From contig JAUJNJ010000063.1 of the NCBI GenBank assembly GCA_030448225.1, positions 1 to 43,003 on the forward strand: a DNA stretch of 43,003 nt, given 5' to 3'. Numbering within the stretch: the stretch's first letter is position 1; each line of letters starts with the position of its first letter. The translations under genes were made by a program, and so were the position numbers. This document shows, piece by piece, positions 35,125 through 43,003 of the stretch. Below the pieces are notes generated by a model. That model saw nothing but the letters and a program-made list of their open reading frames with translations, was not told where the DNA came from and did not search any database. Source of the DNA: Phycisphaerae bacterium (GTDB lineage: Bacteria; Planctomycetota; Phycisphaerae; Tepidisphaerales; Tepidisphaeraceae).

Positions 35125-35304
35125 CACTCGCGTGTCGTGTGATCGGACTTTGCCCGATGCCAAGTGCGTAGTAGCGTTGGCACCGATGGGGAACGGCGCG
35201 GCGGGGCGATTGCGCGGTTTCGACGCGTCAGCGGGCGGAATGACGTCTGCACGAGAAGCCGAGAGAGAATCGAGACCATCGCATCGGGAAGGAACGAGAA
35301 CGAG

Positions 35305-35442
35305 ATGAAATTGAACTTCTGGCAGTGATCGGCGTGCTGCTCCTCGGCGTGGCGCTGGTCGTCTACTTCACCTGGGACAAGCGCCGCGACCAGAAGAAGG
35401 CCGGCCAGAACCGACGCCCCGGTCGTGCAGCCCGTGCAGTGA
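35305..35442 (+). CDS. Small single-pass membrane protein, frameshifted
   Basis: ATG at 35305 preceded by a purine-rich stretch. With one base added near 35327 it reads MKLNFWQVIGVLLLGVALVV, then YFTWDKRRDQKKAGQN. With a second correction it ends DAPVVQPVQ at TGA 35442. About 45 residues: one helix and a basic tail. Function unknown. The coding call rests on the hydrophobic then charged pattern. Confidence 0.5.
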
Positions 35443-35490
35443 ACGCCGTGTTATACGCCCGTTTCCCCCGCGTTCATCCCAAGGAGTCAA

Positions 35491-35522
35491 GGCCGCTGCG
35501 ACTCCGATAGCGGCGGCTAAAA
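35491..35522. repeat. REP-like hairpin with GGCTAAAA tail
   Basis: CCGCT and AGCGG form a 5-bp stem with an 11-base loop, followed by CGGCTAAAA. The GGCTAAA tail is shared with the REPs around the RAYT. A third-site copy some 7 kb from the transposase suggests dispersal. Confidence 0.45.
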
Positions 35523-35691
35523 TCGGTCGAGCAGCCGTGGACGCGACCGGCAACAAGACACCGGCGGCGTCACCGGATCACGTCCTGCTCAATTGCCGGC
35601 GGTCGCCGCTCTGCAGGATTCACTCTAGCGATTGAATTCGAGATGGGCCGTACCTGTCCGTGATAAGAGTTGCCCTCCGGCTGGAGCAGAC

Positions 35692-36170
35692 ATGGACGAA
35701 AAACGGTTCTGGTTGATGATCGAGACGCTTGGCGGGACGTCGACGGGTCCGTGGCGCCTGCGAAGAAATTGGCTCAAGGCGAACTCGATGAAAGTTGCGA
35801 TGGAACTCGCGACCAGTCGCTGAACGAGTTCGTGGCTCTCCAATCGGGCGCTCGAACAACTGCCGAAGGACGATCTCCTGCAATTCGATCGCGTTCTCGA
35901 GCGAAAGCTGTACGACATCGACCGGGCTGACATCCACAGCACAATTGGATGGGTCCGACGGCGCCTTTTCTTTACGCGCGTTCGTCGTTGCAGCCGGTCC
36001 AGCGCACTACGAAGCGGTGAGCAAGGAACCGTCACGATGATGATGGAGCGGAGTGCGAAGATCTGTGTTACCTCCCCCATCGCATCTTACCCGCGAAGTT
36101 CGGCGACATGCCCGACTCCGGCCTGTCCCGTGAAACGGGCTTCAACAAAGCCGGGTCAGCGGATGAATGA
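35692..36170 (+). CDS. DUF4240 protein, frameshifted
   Basis: About 160 residues from ATG at 35692 (MDEKRFWLMIETLGG). The DUF4240 core follows: LPKDDLLQFDRVLERKLYDI, DRADIHSTIG, then after one correction DGAFLYARSFVVAAGPAHYE and AVSKEPSRMM. The end restores YLPHRILPAKFGDMPDSGLS and stops at TGA 36170. Such proteins bind or process unknown ligands; biochemical function is undefined. About four indels between 35755 and 35990 split the frame. Base composition is less GC-rich than its neighbours, which may reflect transfer. Confidence 0.68.
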
Positions 36171-36368
36171 CTGAATCATCGCCGACTACTCAACCCGGCT
36201 GCATCAAGGCTGCACCCCGCCAGCATCCACGGTTCCTTGGGGACTCCCGCGACGCCGGAGGGCGGTGGACACGCAGAATAATACCTCAACCCTCTGCCGC
36301 CTTCCGGCTACGTAGCCACTCCGCGTTCGGCCGTGCCTGCGTGGCCTCGGCCTAAGAGTCGATCCGGC

Positions 36369-36728
36369 ATGGAACCCGAAGCCGAAAGCACCGATCTTCG
36401 GACGCAAGCCGTGAGAAACGCCGTCCTCGCGGCGCTGGCGGTCGCCGGTGTCCTTCACTTCGTCCTGTCGTCGGTCGTCTGGGGCCTCTTCTACGTCGGC
36501 AGCTACCGCAACGGCTGGCGGCACGTGCAGACGGTGGCGTACGGCGTCCGCCATCTGTCGCCCGCGGTCATCCTGCTCGGGTTGTTCGCGTGGACGTTGA
36601 TCGCGTCGTTCCGCCGCCGGCGGTTCACGATCCCGCTGCTCGCGTGCTCGGTCCTGCTGTCGGTCGGCGTGTTCGTCGTTGAGGTGCGCGACGAGCCGCA
36701 ATTTCCGGTGCCGCGTCTGGATCGATGA
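36369..36728 (+). CDS. Membrane protein with three helices
   Basis: ATG at 36369. Helices are at about residues 16-40 (VLAALAVAGVLHFVLSSVVW), 58-78 (HLSPAVILLGLFAWTLIASF) and 85-102 (IPLLACSVLLSVGVFVVEV). The open frame stops at 36728 in VPRLDR. In the next frame the sequence continues WIDEPMACTNRQSYYCTWWW, a Trp/Cys/Tyr-rich segment typical of conserved tails, so a one-base indel near 36720 may have cut off the real C-terminus. Function unknown. Confidence 0.6.
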   Translation: MEPEAESTDLRTQAVRNAVLAALAVAGVLHFVLSSVVWGLFYVGSYRNGWRHVQTVAYGVRHLSPAVILLGLFAWTLIASFRRRRFTIPLLACSVLLSVGVFVVEVRDEPQFPVPRLDR

Positions 36729-36905
36729 ACCGATGGCCTGCACGAACCGCCAGAGCTACTACTGCACCTGGTGGTGGTGGCAGCCCTCGCGACATCGAGA
36801 CGGCACCGGCGGCGTGTCCGCCGGTTCGCGACTAACCGAGCGGGCGGCGTTCGCGCTCACACCTCTGGCGATCGTCGGCAGTTCCTTCTTCGAGCCGGGC
36901 TGTTT

Positions 36906-37188
36906 CTACGGCGTCGCCGCCGGTACGTACCAGTGGTCGAAGGCGCCGGCGTGAGCGAGCTTGCCCTCGGCGTCTTCCACCTGCACCCACAGGTACCGGT
37001 CGCGGAACGTGAGGCTCGCCATGTGCTGGTCGGCGGGGCTGGGGAGGCGGAGGATCTTCTCGCCGAGGCTGCGTGTCCTGCGGGGCGCGGTGGCGGAGGT
37101 AGGCGAGGAAGTCGTCCTGGCTCGGCCGGGTGAAGAACGCGGCGGCGGCCAGGGCGAGGGACAGGAACAGGATCAGGAACGATTTCAT
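36906..37188 (-). CDS. Small exported protein, frameshifted
   Basis: About 93 residues from ATG at 37188. The N-terminal signal anchor MKSFLILFLSLALAAAAFF precedes TRPSQDDFLAYLRHRAP. After one base is removed near 37070 it continues LGEKILRLPSPADQHMASL, TFRDRYLWVQVEDAEGKLAH and AGAFDHWYVPAATP. It resembles DUF4359-like proteins by N-terminal pattern only. Function unknown. Confidence 0.52.
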
Positions 37189-37703
37189 AGGTCCTCCTCC
37201 CGGTCTTTATCGTCCGCACCCAATCGTGCGTACCAGTCATTCGGGCGATCACATTATCGGACGAGCCGCGGCGGGCGTCGGTTCGCCCCGATCGAGGTTT
37301 ACCGATCGAGGTTCGCCGCGGCGGGCGCCGCCACCCCCATCTCCATACCGCGTCGCGCGAGCACGTCGCACGGTGCGAGCGGAAAGACCGTCCGTCCCGC
37401 TCGGCCGCGGACGCACCCCGACACGGCGTTCGCGGGTGCGGACGCCGCTTGCGGCCCGGGACGTCTGACGCTCGTTCCCGGTAGCGGCGACGCCCACGTC
37501 GCGTTGCGCAGCCGCAAGATTCTCGGTGCTGCCGGAGAGTCGCCGCTGCGCGTCGACCGCGACGCAGGCGTCGCCACTACGGGACGTAAGGCAGCCGCGC
37601 TCTGCCGACGCACCTCTCCGCACGCCGTTGCCCCTATCCATGACGTCCTGCCCGCCTCGGGTTACGGGCGACGCCGCGCGCGGGGCGCGCCGGCCGAGCC
37701 GAC
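37189..37703. other. Gene-free stretch downstream of the NHL gene
   Basis: Very GC-rich. An 11-base word (ATCGAGGTT) recurs at 37290 and 37308 in direct orientation. No gene or palindromic unit of the known families is seen. The NHL frame, after correction, can be followed without a stop into this stretch, so the true NHL end is uncertain. Confidence 0.35.
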
Positions 37704-38603
37704 GAGGCGTTCGCGCGCTGCAGCTTAATGATACGTCGCTGGCCGGTCCGTCCTCGGCCACGTAAAGGTCGCCGCGGGAGTCGGCGGCGACGGCGCGGGG
37801 GCGACGAATCGCCCCGGCTCCGGCGGCCGCGGCGGTTGCCGCCTGGTCAGTTGTTGGTGAGCCGTTGGGGCCGTTGCCGAGGATCGCGACGGGCCGGTCG
37901 TCGAGGTCGAGCAGGACGACGCGCCCGTCGGGGGTCGGCGACGGCCAGCACGTCCCCCGCCGCCGCCACGCCGCTCGCGTCACGACCTCGTTGACGATGC
38001 CGGCGGTGCTGGCCGTCCATGGCGAAGACGGCGAGCCGCCCGTGGCCGCGGTCGGCGACGTAGAGTTCGGGGTCGCCCGCCGCGCGTGTCGACCCACAGC
38101 CGCGTGCACGGCTCGCTCGTGCGGCCGGGCTCGGCGACGGACGGGCCGCCAGGTTGAACGGACGTACTTGCAGTCGCGGTCGTACTGGTGGATCGGACTG
38201 CCCCTGCCCGTCGGCGACGAAGAAGTCGCCCCGCGGCGGCGGCGGGGTCGGTCGATCGAAGTCGGCCTCGGCGCGGTAGATGTCCGGGCGGCGCGGGCGG
38301 CCCCATCCACCACTGCATCGTGCCGTCGAGGCGGGTCTTGCAGACGAGGTGCCGGGCGGGGTCGAAGGTACTCCTCGTTCCCCTCGCGCGACACCTTGAT
38401 CCCCTAGGCCCCCCGCTCGAACGACGCTACCCGGTGAGGTAGCTGTCGCGGTCGAACACCGCCACCGCCGTCCTGCTGCGGTTGTGGACGTAGACCCCCG
38501 GTCCGCCGTCGACGGCAGGCCGTGGACCGGACCGAACGCGACGTCGGCGGGCACCCTCGCCCAGTCGTCGATCCACTCGTAGGTGTGCGCTGCCGACGTG
38601 CAT
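37704..38603 (-). CDS. NHL-repeat (six-bladed propeller) protein, heavily frameshifted
   Basis: About 300 residues from ATG at 38603 with AAAGGA upstream. After correction the blades show the NHL order: ADVAFGPVHGLPSTADRGV, YVHNRSRTAVAVFDRDSYL, VNQYDRDCKYVRSFNLAARP, DPELYVADRGHGRLAVFAMD and SRGDLYVAEDG with RIIKLQR near the end. The family often gives extracytoplasmic carbohydrate-active or binding proteins. No signal peptide is evident in the first 30 residues. Eight or more indels are needed. The 3' end is not firm, because no in-frame stop follows IIKLQRA for 400 bp. Confidence 0.65.
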
Positions 38604-38891
38604 CAATCGCGTTCCTTTCGTTCTCTCGTTTGTCCGGGACCCGTCAACCCATCACGCCGGTCCTGAGCGTTCACGCGAAGGTCCCGATGGGTCGCCCAGC
38701 ATCCGGCCCTTCGCGAGGACGCTCAGAACCGGCGTGGCGACGCGAGGAGCCGCGTCCCGGCAAAAACCTGCCGGTTCCGTTGAAGGGCCCGGTATTGGAA
38801 CGTCCCGGGCGCGGGTGACAAGGTGCGTTCGGAAGTGGTGGAGTGGTCGGGTGGTGGCGTGGTCGTGTTAGACGCTTGACGGCCGCAGCAG

Positions 38892-39032
38892 GAACTCACC
38901 ACAGCACGGACGACCAAGAAGATCGTAGACGGAGGATGAAGGCACAGCTGCGCGTAAATGGGCCGTTGGTTTCGACCATTCCTCGTCTTCCTCTCGTCTT
39001 CCTCCCGTGTCTCCGTGCCTCCGTGGTTCGCC
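38892..39032. repeat. Fold-back repeat family A, copy 5 (decayed)
   Basis: The right arm is clear (CCCGTGTCTCCGTGCCTCCG, then TGGTTCG, ending near 39032). The left arm is degenerate (CTCACCACAGCACGGACGA), and the inner part pairs loosely. It lies in the 38604-39317 stretch between the divergent NHL and ppdK genes, which otherwise holds no gene. Confidence 0.65.
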
Positions 39033-39095
39033 TTTCTTTGCCGGACGCGCCAAATTGCACGGGCCCCACCACCCTTCCGAGCGCGCCACGGCAAA

Positions 39096-39122
39096 TTGAC
39101 AGAAACCGCCGACTCTTATACT
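39096..39122 (+). promoter_or_regulatory. Candidate sigma-70-type promoter for ppdK
   Basis: TTGACA at 39096-39101 and TATACT at 39117-39122 with a 15-bp spacer, slightly short. It lies about 200 bp upstream of the ppdK start. A stem-loop AAGGGG/CCCCTT at about 39279-39298 lies in the leader. Confidence 0.42.
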
Positions 39123-39317
39123 GCTCGCCTTCCAAACGCGGACGTTCCCGAGCGGAAACCGAGGATTCGATGTCCCTGCCGCTCGCCCCCGGTCACTGGC
39201 GTGGGCCGGGGTTCCGGCGACAGCGGACAGGCACGACGACCTTTCACCTTCCATCCCCGGCAGCAGTTTAAGTCCAGGAAGGGGACTCAACCCCTTGGCA
39301 GAACAACGGCGCGGCGA

Positions 39318-42117
39318 GTGGCTACCAAGGGCAAACCAGCCTCGCGGCTCGCGGCGTCCGCCCGCTCCAAGGGCTCCAACGAGCAAGGCCGCCGCCGCCA
39401 CCGCCTCGTCGCGGGGCGGGCGGGCGCCCGGCGGCGAGGCAAGGGCGTGGTGCGTCTACTTCTTCGGCGGCAAGGCCGAGGTAACGCGCAGATGAAGGAC
39501 CTGCTCGGCGGCAAGGGCGCGAACCTCGCCGACATGACGGTGATCGTCCCGCTGCCCGTCCCGCCCGGAGTTCACCGTCACGACCGACACCTGCGGCGAC
39601 TACAACGACGCCGACGGGCAGTTCCCCGCCGGGCTGATGGACGAGGTCCGCATCAACGTCGCCAAGGTCGAGCGGGCCACCGGCAAGCCGCTTCGGCGAC
39701 CCCGCAACCCGCTGCTCGTCGCCGCCCGCTCAAGGCGTACAAGATGTCGATGCCCGGCATGATGGACGGTGCTGAACATCGGCCTGAACGACGAGGCCGT
39801 CGAGGGCCTGGCCGGCAGGCGGCGGCGAGCGTTTCGCGTACGACAGCTACCGCCGCCTCATCAACATGTTCGGCGACACCGTGATGGGCGTCGACCACGG
39901 AGATACCTCGAGCACGAGCTGTCGGCTGTCAAGAGCGACCGCGGCGTGACGCTCGACACCGACCTCGACACCGAGGGCCTGGCGAGGTCGTCGAGCGCTA
40001 CAGCCGCGTCTGCCAGCAGCACGTCGGCAGCAGCTTCCCGCAGGACCCTACGAGCAGCTCGCCGCCGCGATCGAGGCGGTGTTCAAGAGCTGGATGGGCG
40101 ACCGTGCGATCCGCTACCGAGAGCCGAACGAGATCCGCGGCCTGCGCGGCACGGCGGTCAACGCAGGCGATGGTCTTCGGCAACATGGGCGAGGACAAGA
40201 CCGGCGTGGCGTTCACCCGCGACCCCAGCACCGGCGAGAACGTGTTCTACGGCGAGTTCCTCGTCAACGCCCAGGGCGAGGACGTGGTCGCCGGCATCCG
40301 CACCCTGCTCGAGTGCAACACCGAGATGAGCGCGGAGCAAGAAGAGCTGGCCGCGAGCTGCTCGACGTGAAGAAGGTCTGGAAGGCGCTACAAGGACGCA
40401 GGACTTCGAGTTCACGATCGAGAAGGGCAAGCTGTACATGCTCGAACGCCGCGCAACGGCAGCTGCACCGCCGCCGCCGCCGTGAAGATCGCCGTCGACA
40501 TAGCCGAGCGGCTCATCGACGAGAAGACCGCGATCCTCCGCGTCGACCCCGCCTCGCTCGACCAGCTCTGCACCTGGGCTTCGACCCCGACGCCGACAAG
40601 AACGTGATCGCCAAGGCCTGCCCGCCGGCCGCGGCCACCGGTAAGCTCGCCTTCACCGCGGAGGAAGCCGAGGGCGCGTCGCCAACGGCGAGGAAGGTGC
40701 TGCTCGTCCGCCGCGAGACCGGCCGGCCGACATCGGCGGCATGCACGTCGCCGAGGGCATCCTCACCAGCACCGGCGGCATGACCAGCCACGCGGCGGTC
40801 GTCGCCCGCGGCATGAGCACCCTGCGTCGCCGGGCGCCGGGCGTGCTGCAGATCGGACGCGAAGAAGAGGCGCTGATCGTCAACGGCAAGACCTACGGCC
40901 CCGGCGACTTCCTCTCCGCTCGACGGCTCGGCCGGCGAGGTGTACGAGGGCGAGTGCCGACGGTCGAGGCGCAGCTGACCTGGGCTGTTCCAAGCAGATC
41001 ATGCTGTGGGCGGACAAGTACCGCACGCTCAAGATCCGCACGAACGCCGACACGCCGCACGACAGCGAGGTCGCCCGCGGGTTCGGCGGCGAAGGCATCG
41101 GCCTGACGCGCACGAGCACATGTTCTTCGACCCCGAGCGCATCCACCACATGCGCCGAGATGATCCCCGGCGACCGACGTCGGAGTCGCGCAAGAAGGCG
41201 CGTTGGCCAAGCTCTGCCATTGTTGCGAGGACTTCATCGGCATCTTCAAGGCCGATGAAGGGCTGCCGGTCACGATCCGCCTGCTCGACCCGCCGCTGCA
41301 CGAGTTCCTCCCCCACAACGAGAAGGACCAGGCGGAGCTGGCCAAGAGCCTCGGCCTCGCCGCCGAGCAGGTGAAGAACCGCGTCGTGGCCAGCTGCACC
41401 GAGTCCAACCTGATGCTCGACCACCGCGGCGACCGCCTGGCGATCACGCATCCCGAGATCCTGGAGATGCAGCAGGGCGATCCTCGAGGCGGCGGTTGCG
41501 TCGAAGCAGGTGATCACCGTGCTGCCGGAGATCATGATCCCGCTGGCCGGCACGAAGGAGGAGCTCGACTACCTCAAGAAGTTCACCGTCGAGACGGCCG
41601 GCGCGCGTTCGCCGAGAAGAAGAAGCGCGTCGAGTACCTGTACGGCACGATGATCGAGGTGCCATGCGCCGCCATCACCGCCGACGAGATGGCCGAGACG
41701 GCCGAGTTCTTCAGCTTCGGCACCAACGACCTGACGCAGATGACGTTCGGCTACAGCCGCGACGACGCCGGCGTCTTCCTGCCGGAGTACGTGAAGAAGG
41801 AGATCCCCTGCGCGACCCGTTCCAGAGCCTGGACATCGGCGGCGTCGGGAAGCTCGTGCGGATGGCCGTGCAGCTCGGGCGGCAGACCAAGCCGGGCCTG
41901 AAGTACGGCATCTGCGGCGAGCACGGCGGCGACCCAGTCGGTCGAGTTCTGCCACGAGGTCGGCCTCGACTACGTCGGCTGCAGCCCGTTCCGCGTCCCG
42001 ATCGCCCGCCTCGCCGCCGCCGCCGCCATCAAGGGCGAGGCCGGCAAGGCCAGCGGCAAGGGCGCCTCGTCCGCCAAGGGCAACGGCCGCGCCGCGAAGA
42101 AGTCGAAGAGGAAGTAA
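39318..42117 (+). CDS. ppdK: Pyruvate, phosphate dikinase, heavily frameshifted
   Basis: Interconverts pyruvate + ATP + Pi with PEP + AMP + PPi. About 925 residues, GTG at 39318. The ATP-grasp part shows [28 protein letters not shown], then [20 protein letters not shown] and [20 protein letters not shown]. The phosphohistidine is in [16 protein letters not shown] (His codon at 40789). The C-terminal barrel has [19 protein letters not shown] sequence, [20 protein letters not shown] and the catalytic Cys in [12 protein letters not shown]. Some twenty 1-2 base indels interrupt the gene, but no domain is missing. Both ends carry basic low-complexity tails (N-terminal Ala/Ser/Lys; C-terminal [20 protein letters not shown]), which are not part of the usual family length. 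Confidence 0.92.
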
Positions 42118-42177
42118 CCGGATCATCTACCGGTTTCTGTTCCGGGCAGATCGCCACGACCGCGGTTTCTTTAGTGG

Positions 42178-42189
42178 CTTGAATTCAAG
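42178..42189. promoter_or_regulatory. Perfect 12-bp palindrome upstream of the AlbA_2 gene
   Basis: CTTGAATTCAAG lies 20 bp before the ATG of the next gene. Perfect palindromes of this size in a leader are typical operator candidates; regulator unknown. GGAAGG at 42199-42204 is the ribosome binding site. Confidence 0.35.
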
Positions 42190-42209
42190 AGGTAGATTGG
42201 AAGGTCCAC

Positions 42210-43003
42210 ATGTCTGACCTGCTACTCTATCTGAAGAGTACGAAATACAATCAGCCAGGGCTCGGAGATCACTTCCGCAGGGTTCAATCCCGCCAGAAGG
42301 CCCACCAGATGCAAAAGGCACGGGCAGGAAGAAGATCCTGCGCGAACATTGCCGAAGCGGCCTGTTGCATTGCGAATGCAGACGGCGACGGTGCTGATCA
42401 GCGTTGAGGATGACGGCAGGATGAGCGTCGTCCACGACGATGAAGACACACAACGGATGTGCACGCCTCAATCACGTTCATCAGATATTGCCTGCCGGTC
42501 ACTGCTGCGACGCAGCATGATAAACAACAAGGCGTGTTGTTTTCGCCGTCGCCAGGGTACGACGGAGATATATCTGCTCCCCGACGGCCGATGCATGTGC
42601 CGGAAGGACCGAAGCACACGCCCGGAGACCCGAAGAAGATACTCTTCGACCGACAGGAGGTCAGGTCGCGCGAGTACGACCGTCTTTTTGCTGACGGAGC
42701 AACGGCCAGCGACCTGGACGGCGCGCTTGTCCAGACAATTGCCGATGAATACCTCAAGGGCCTAAGCGTCGAACGTTACCTTCAGCAGATTGGCCTAGCT
42801 GAATTCGCCGGTAATGGGCTACGACTCCGAACAGCCGCGCTGCTACTGTTCGCGAAGAACATTCAACGTTGGCATCCTAGATCTCAGGTGAGGATTCTCA
42901 AAGTAGCTGGCACGGAGTTGAGGTCCGGCGAAAGCTATAACGTCCAATCTGATGAATTAGTATCCGGAAACATCTTTGAGCTTCTCGTAAAATCATGGGA
43001 GAA
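42210..43003 (+). CDS. AlbA_2 (Schlafen-like) DNA-binding domain protein, frameshifted and cut at the right edge
   Basis: ATG at 42210 with GGAAGG 5 bases upstream. After corrections the AlbA_2 domain shows FKRVQSRQKAHQMQK, then REHIAEAACCIANADGGTVL and ISVEDDGR, the I-A-x-x-A-N-x-x-G-G hallmark. A clean frame follows to the edge: KKILFDRQEVRSREYDRLFA, RYLQQIGLAEFAGNGLRLRT, AALLLFAKNIQRWHPRSQVR and ILKVAGTELRSGE. That is the layout of RecG-like ATPase or HATPase_c_4 proteins with an N-terminal AlbA_2 domain. Members are often regulators or part of mobile or defence loci. Composition is less GC-rich than the rest of the window, which suggests transfer. Two or three indels lie in 42250-42600. 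The C-terminal effector domain is beyond the window. Confidence 0.72.

Overview
The window looks like part of a chromosome from a very GC-rich bacterium. A planctomycete, probably of the Phycisphaerae type, fits best but is an inference. The grounds are a PEP-CTERM serine protease, a RibBA with a GQTE variant, paired GT87-like membrane proteins, an FAD oxidoreductase of the planctomycete phytoene-desaturase-like type, and proteins with basic Ala/Lys tails. Most of the content is housekeeping: riboflavin and phospholipid synthesis, lipoprotein maturation, Fe-S assembly and central carbon metabolism.

Layout. Positions 1-1088 hold a tyrosine integrase that runs off the left edge and lies just 3' of a tRNA-Arg(ACG). 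This is the usual edge of an integrative element, whose body would lie to the left. From 1.7 to 9.3 kb, on the minus strand, come an MFS transporter, a PEP-CTERM trypsin-like protease, a GH51 arabinofuranosidase, a lipoprotein with a clear terminator, and a PilZ protein. From 9.6 to 11.9 kb, on the plus strand, are an M48 metallopeptidase and a small membrane protein. From 12.1 to 25.2 kb, on the minus strand, are an APC permease fused to a Usp domain, the pgsA-ribBA-zinc ribbon cluster, a DUF2156-GNAT fusion, a large membrane protein, a GNAT protein, a 51-residue membrane protein, a coiled-coil protein and a HEAT-like lipoprotein. From 25.4 to 29.8 kb are lnt, a RAYT transposase bracketed by REP pairs, and the FAD oxidoreductase. 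From 30.0 to 36.7 kb, on the plus strand, are iscS, iscA, two tandem GT87-like proteins, a small membrane protein, a DUF4240 protein and a membrane protein. From 36.9 to 38.6 kb are a small secreted protein and an NHL propeller on the minus strand. The plus strand then carries ppdK and, from 42.2 kb, the start of a less GC-rich AlbA_2 (Schlafen-like) gene that is cut by the right edge.

Two features dominate. First, genes are either clean over long stretches (12.1-19.0 kb, 33.6-35.1 kb) or cut by many 1-2 base insertions and deletions with the protein sequence otherwise preserved (lnt, iscS, ppdK, M48, GH51, HEAT, FAD oxidoreductase, NHL). This alternation looks more like uncorrected sequencing error than gene decay, so broken genes are given here as one locus each. 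Second, the window is rich in dispersed palindromic repeats: at least five copies of a roughly 140-175 bp fold-back built from a GGAGACAC word, a second fold-back built from AATGACCAA, a third built from GATCCT-CGCAGCG, shorter iterated words (GGATTGCGGATT, ACGTCC), and the REP hairpins of the RAYT. They sit at gene ends, one overlaps the start of iscS, one separates iscS from iscA, and one appears to be translated inside a protein. This repeat collection is the best candidate for something poorly described.
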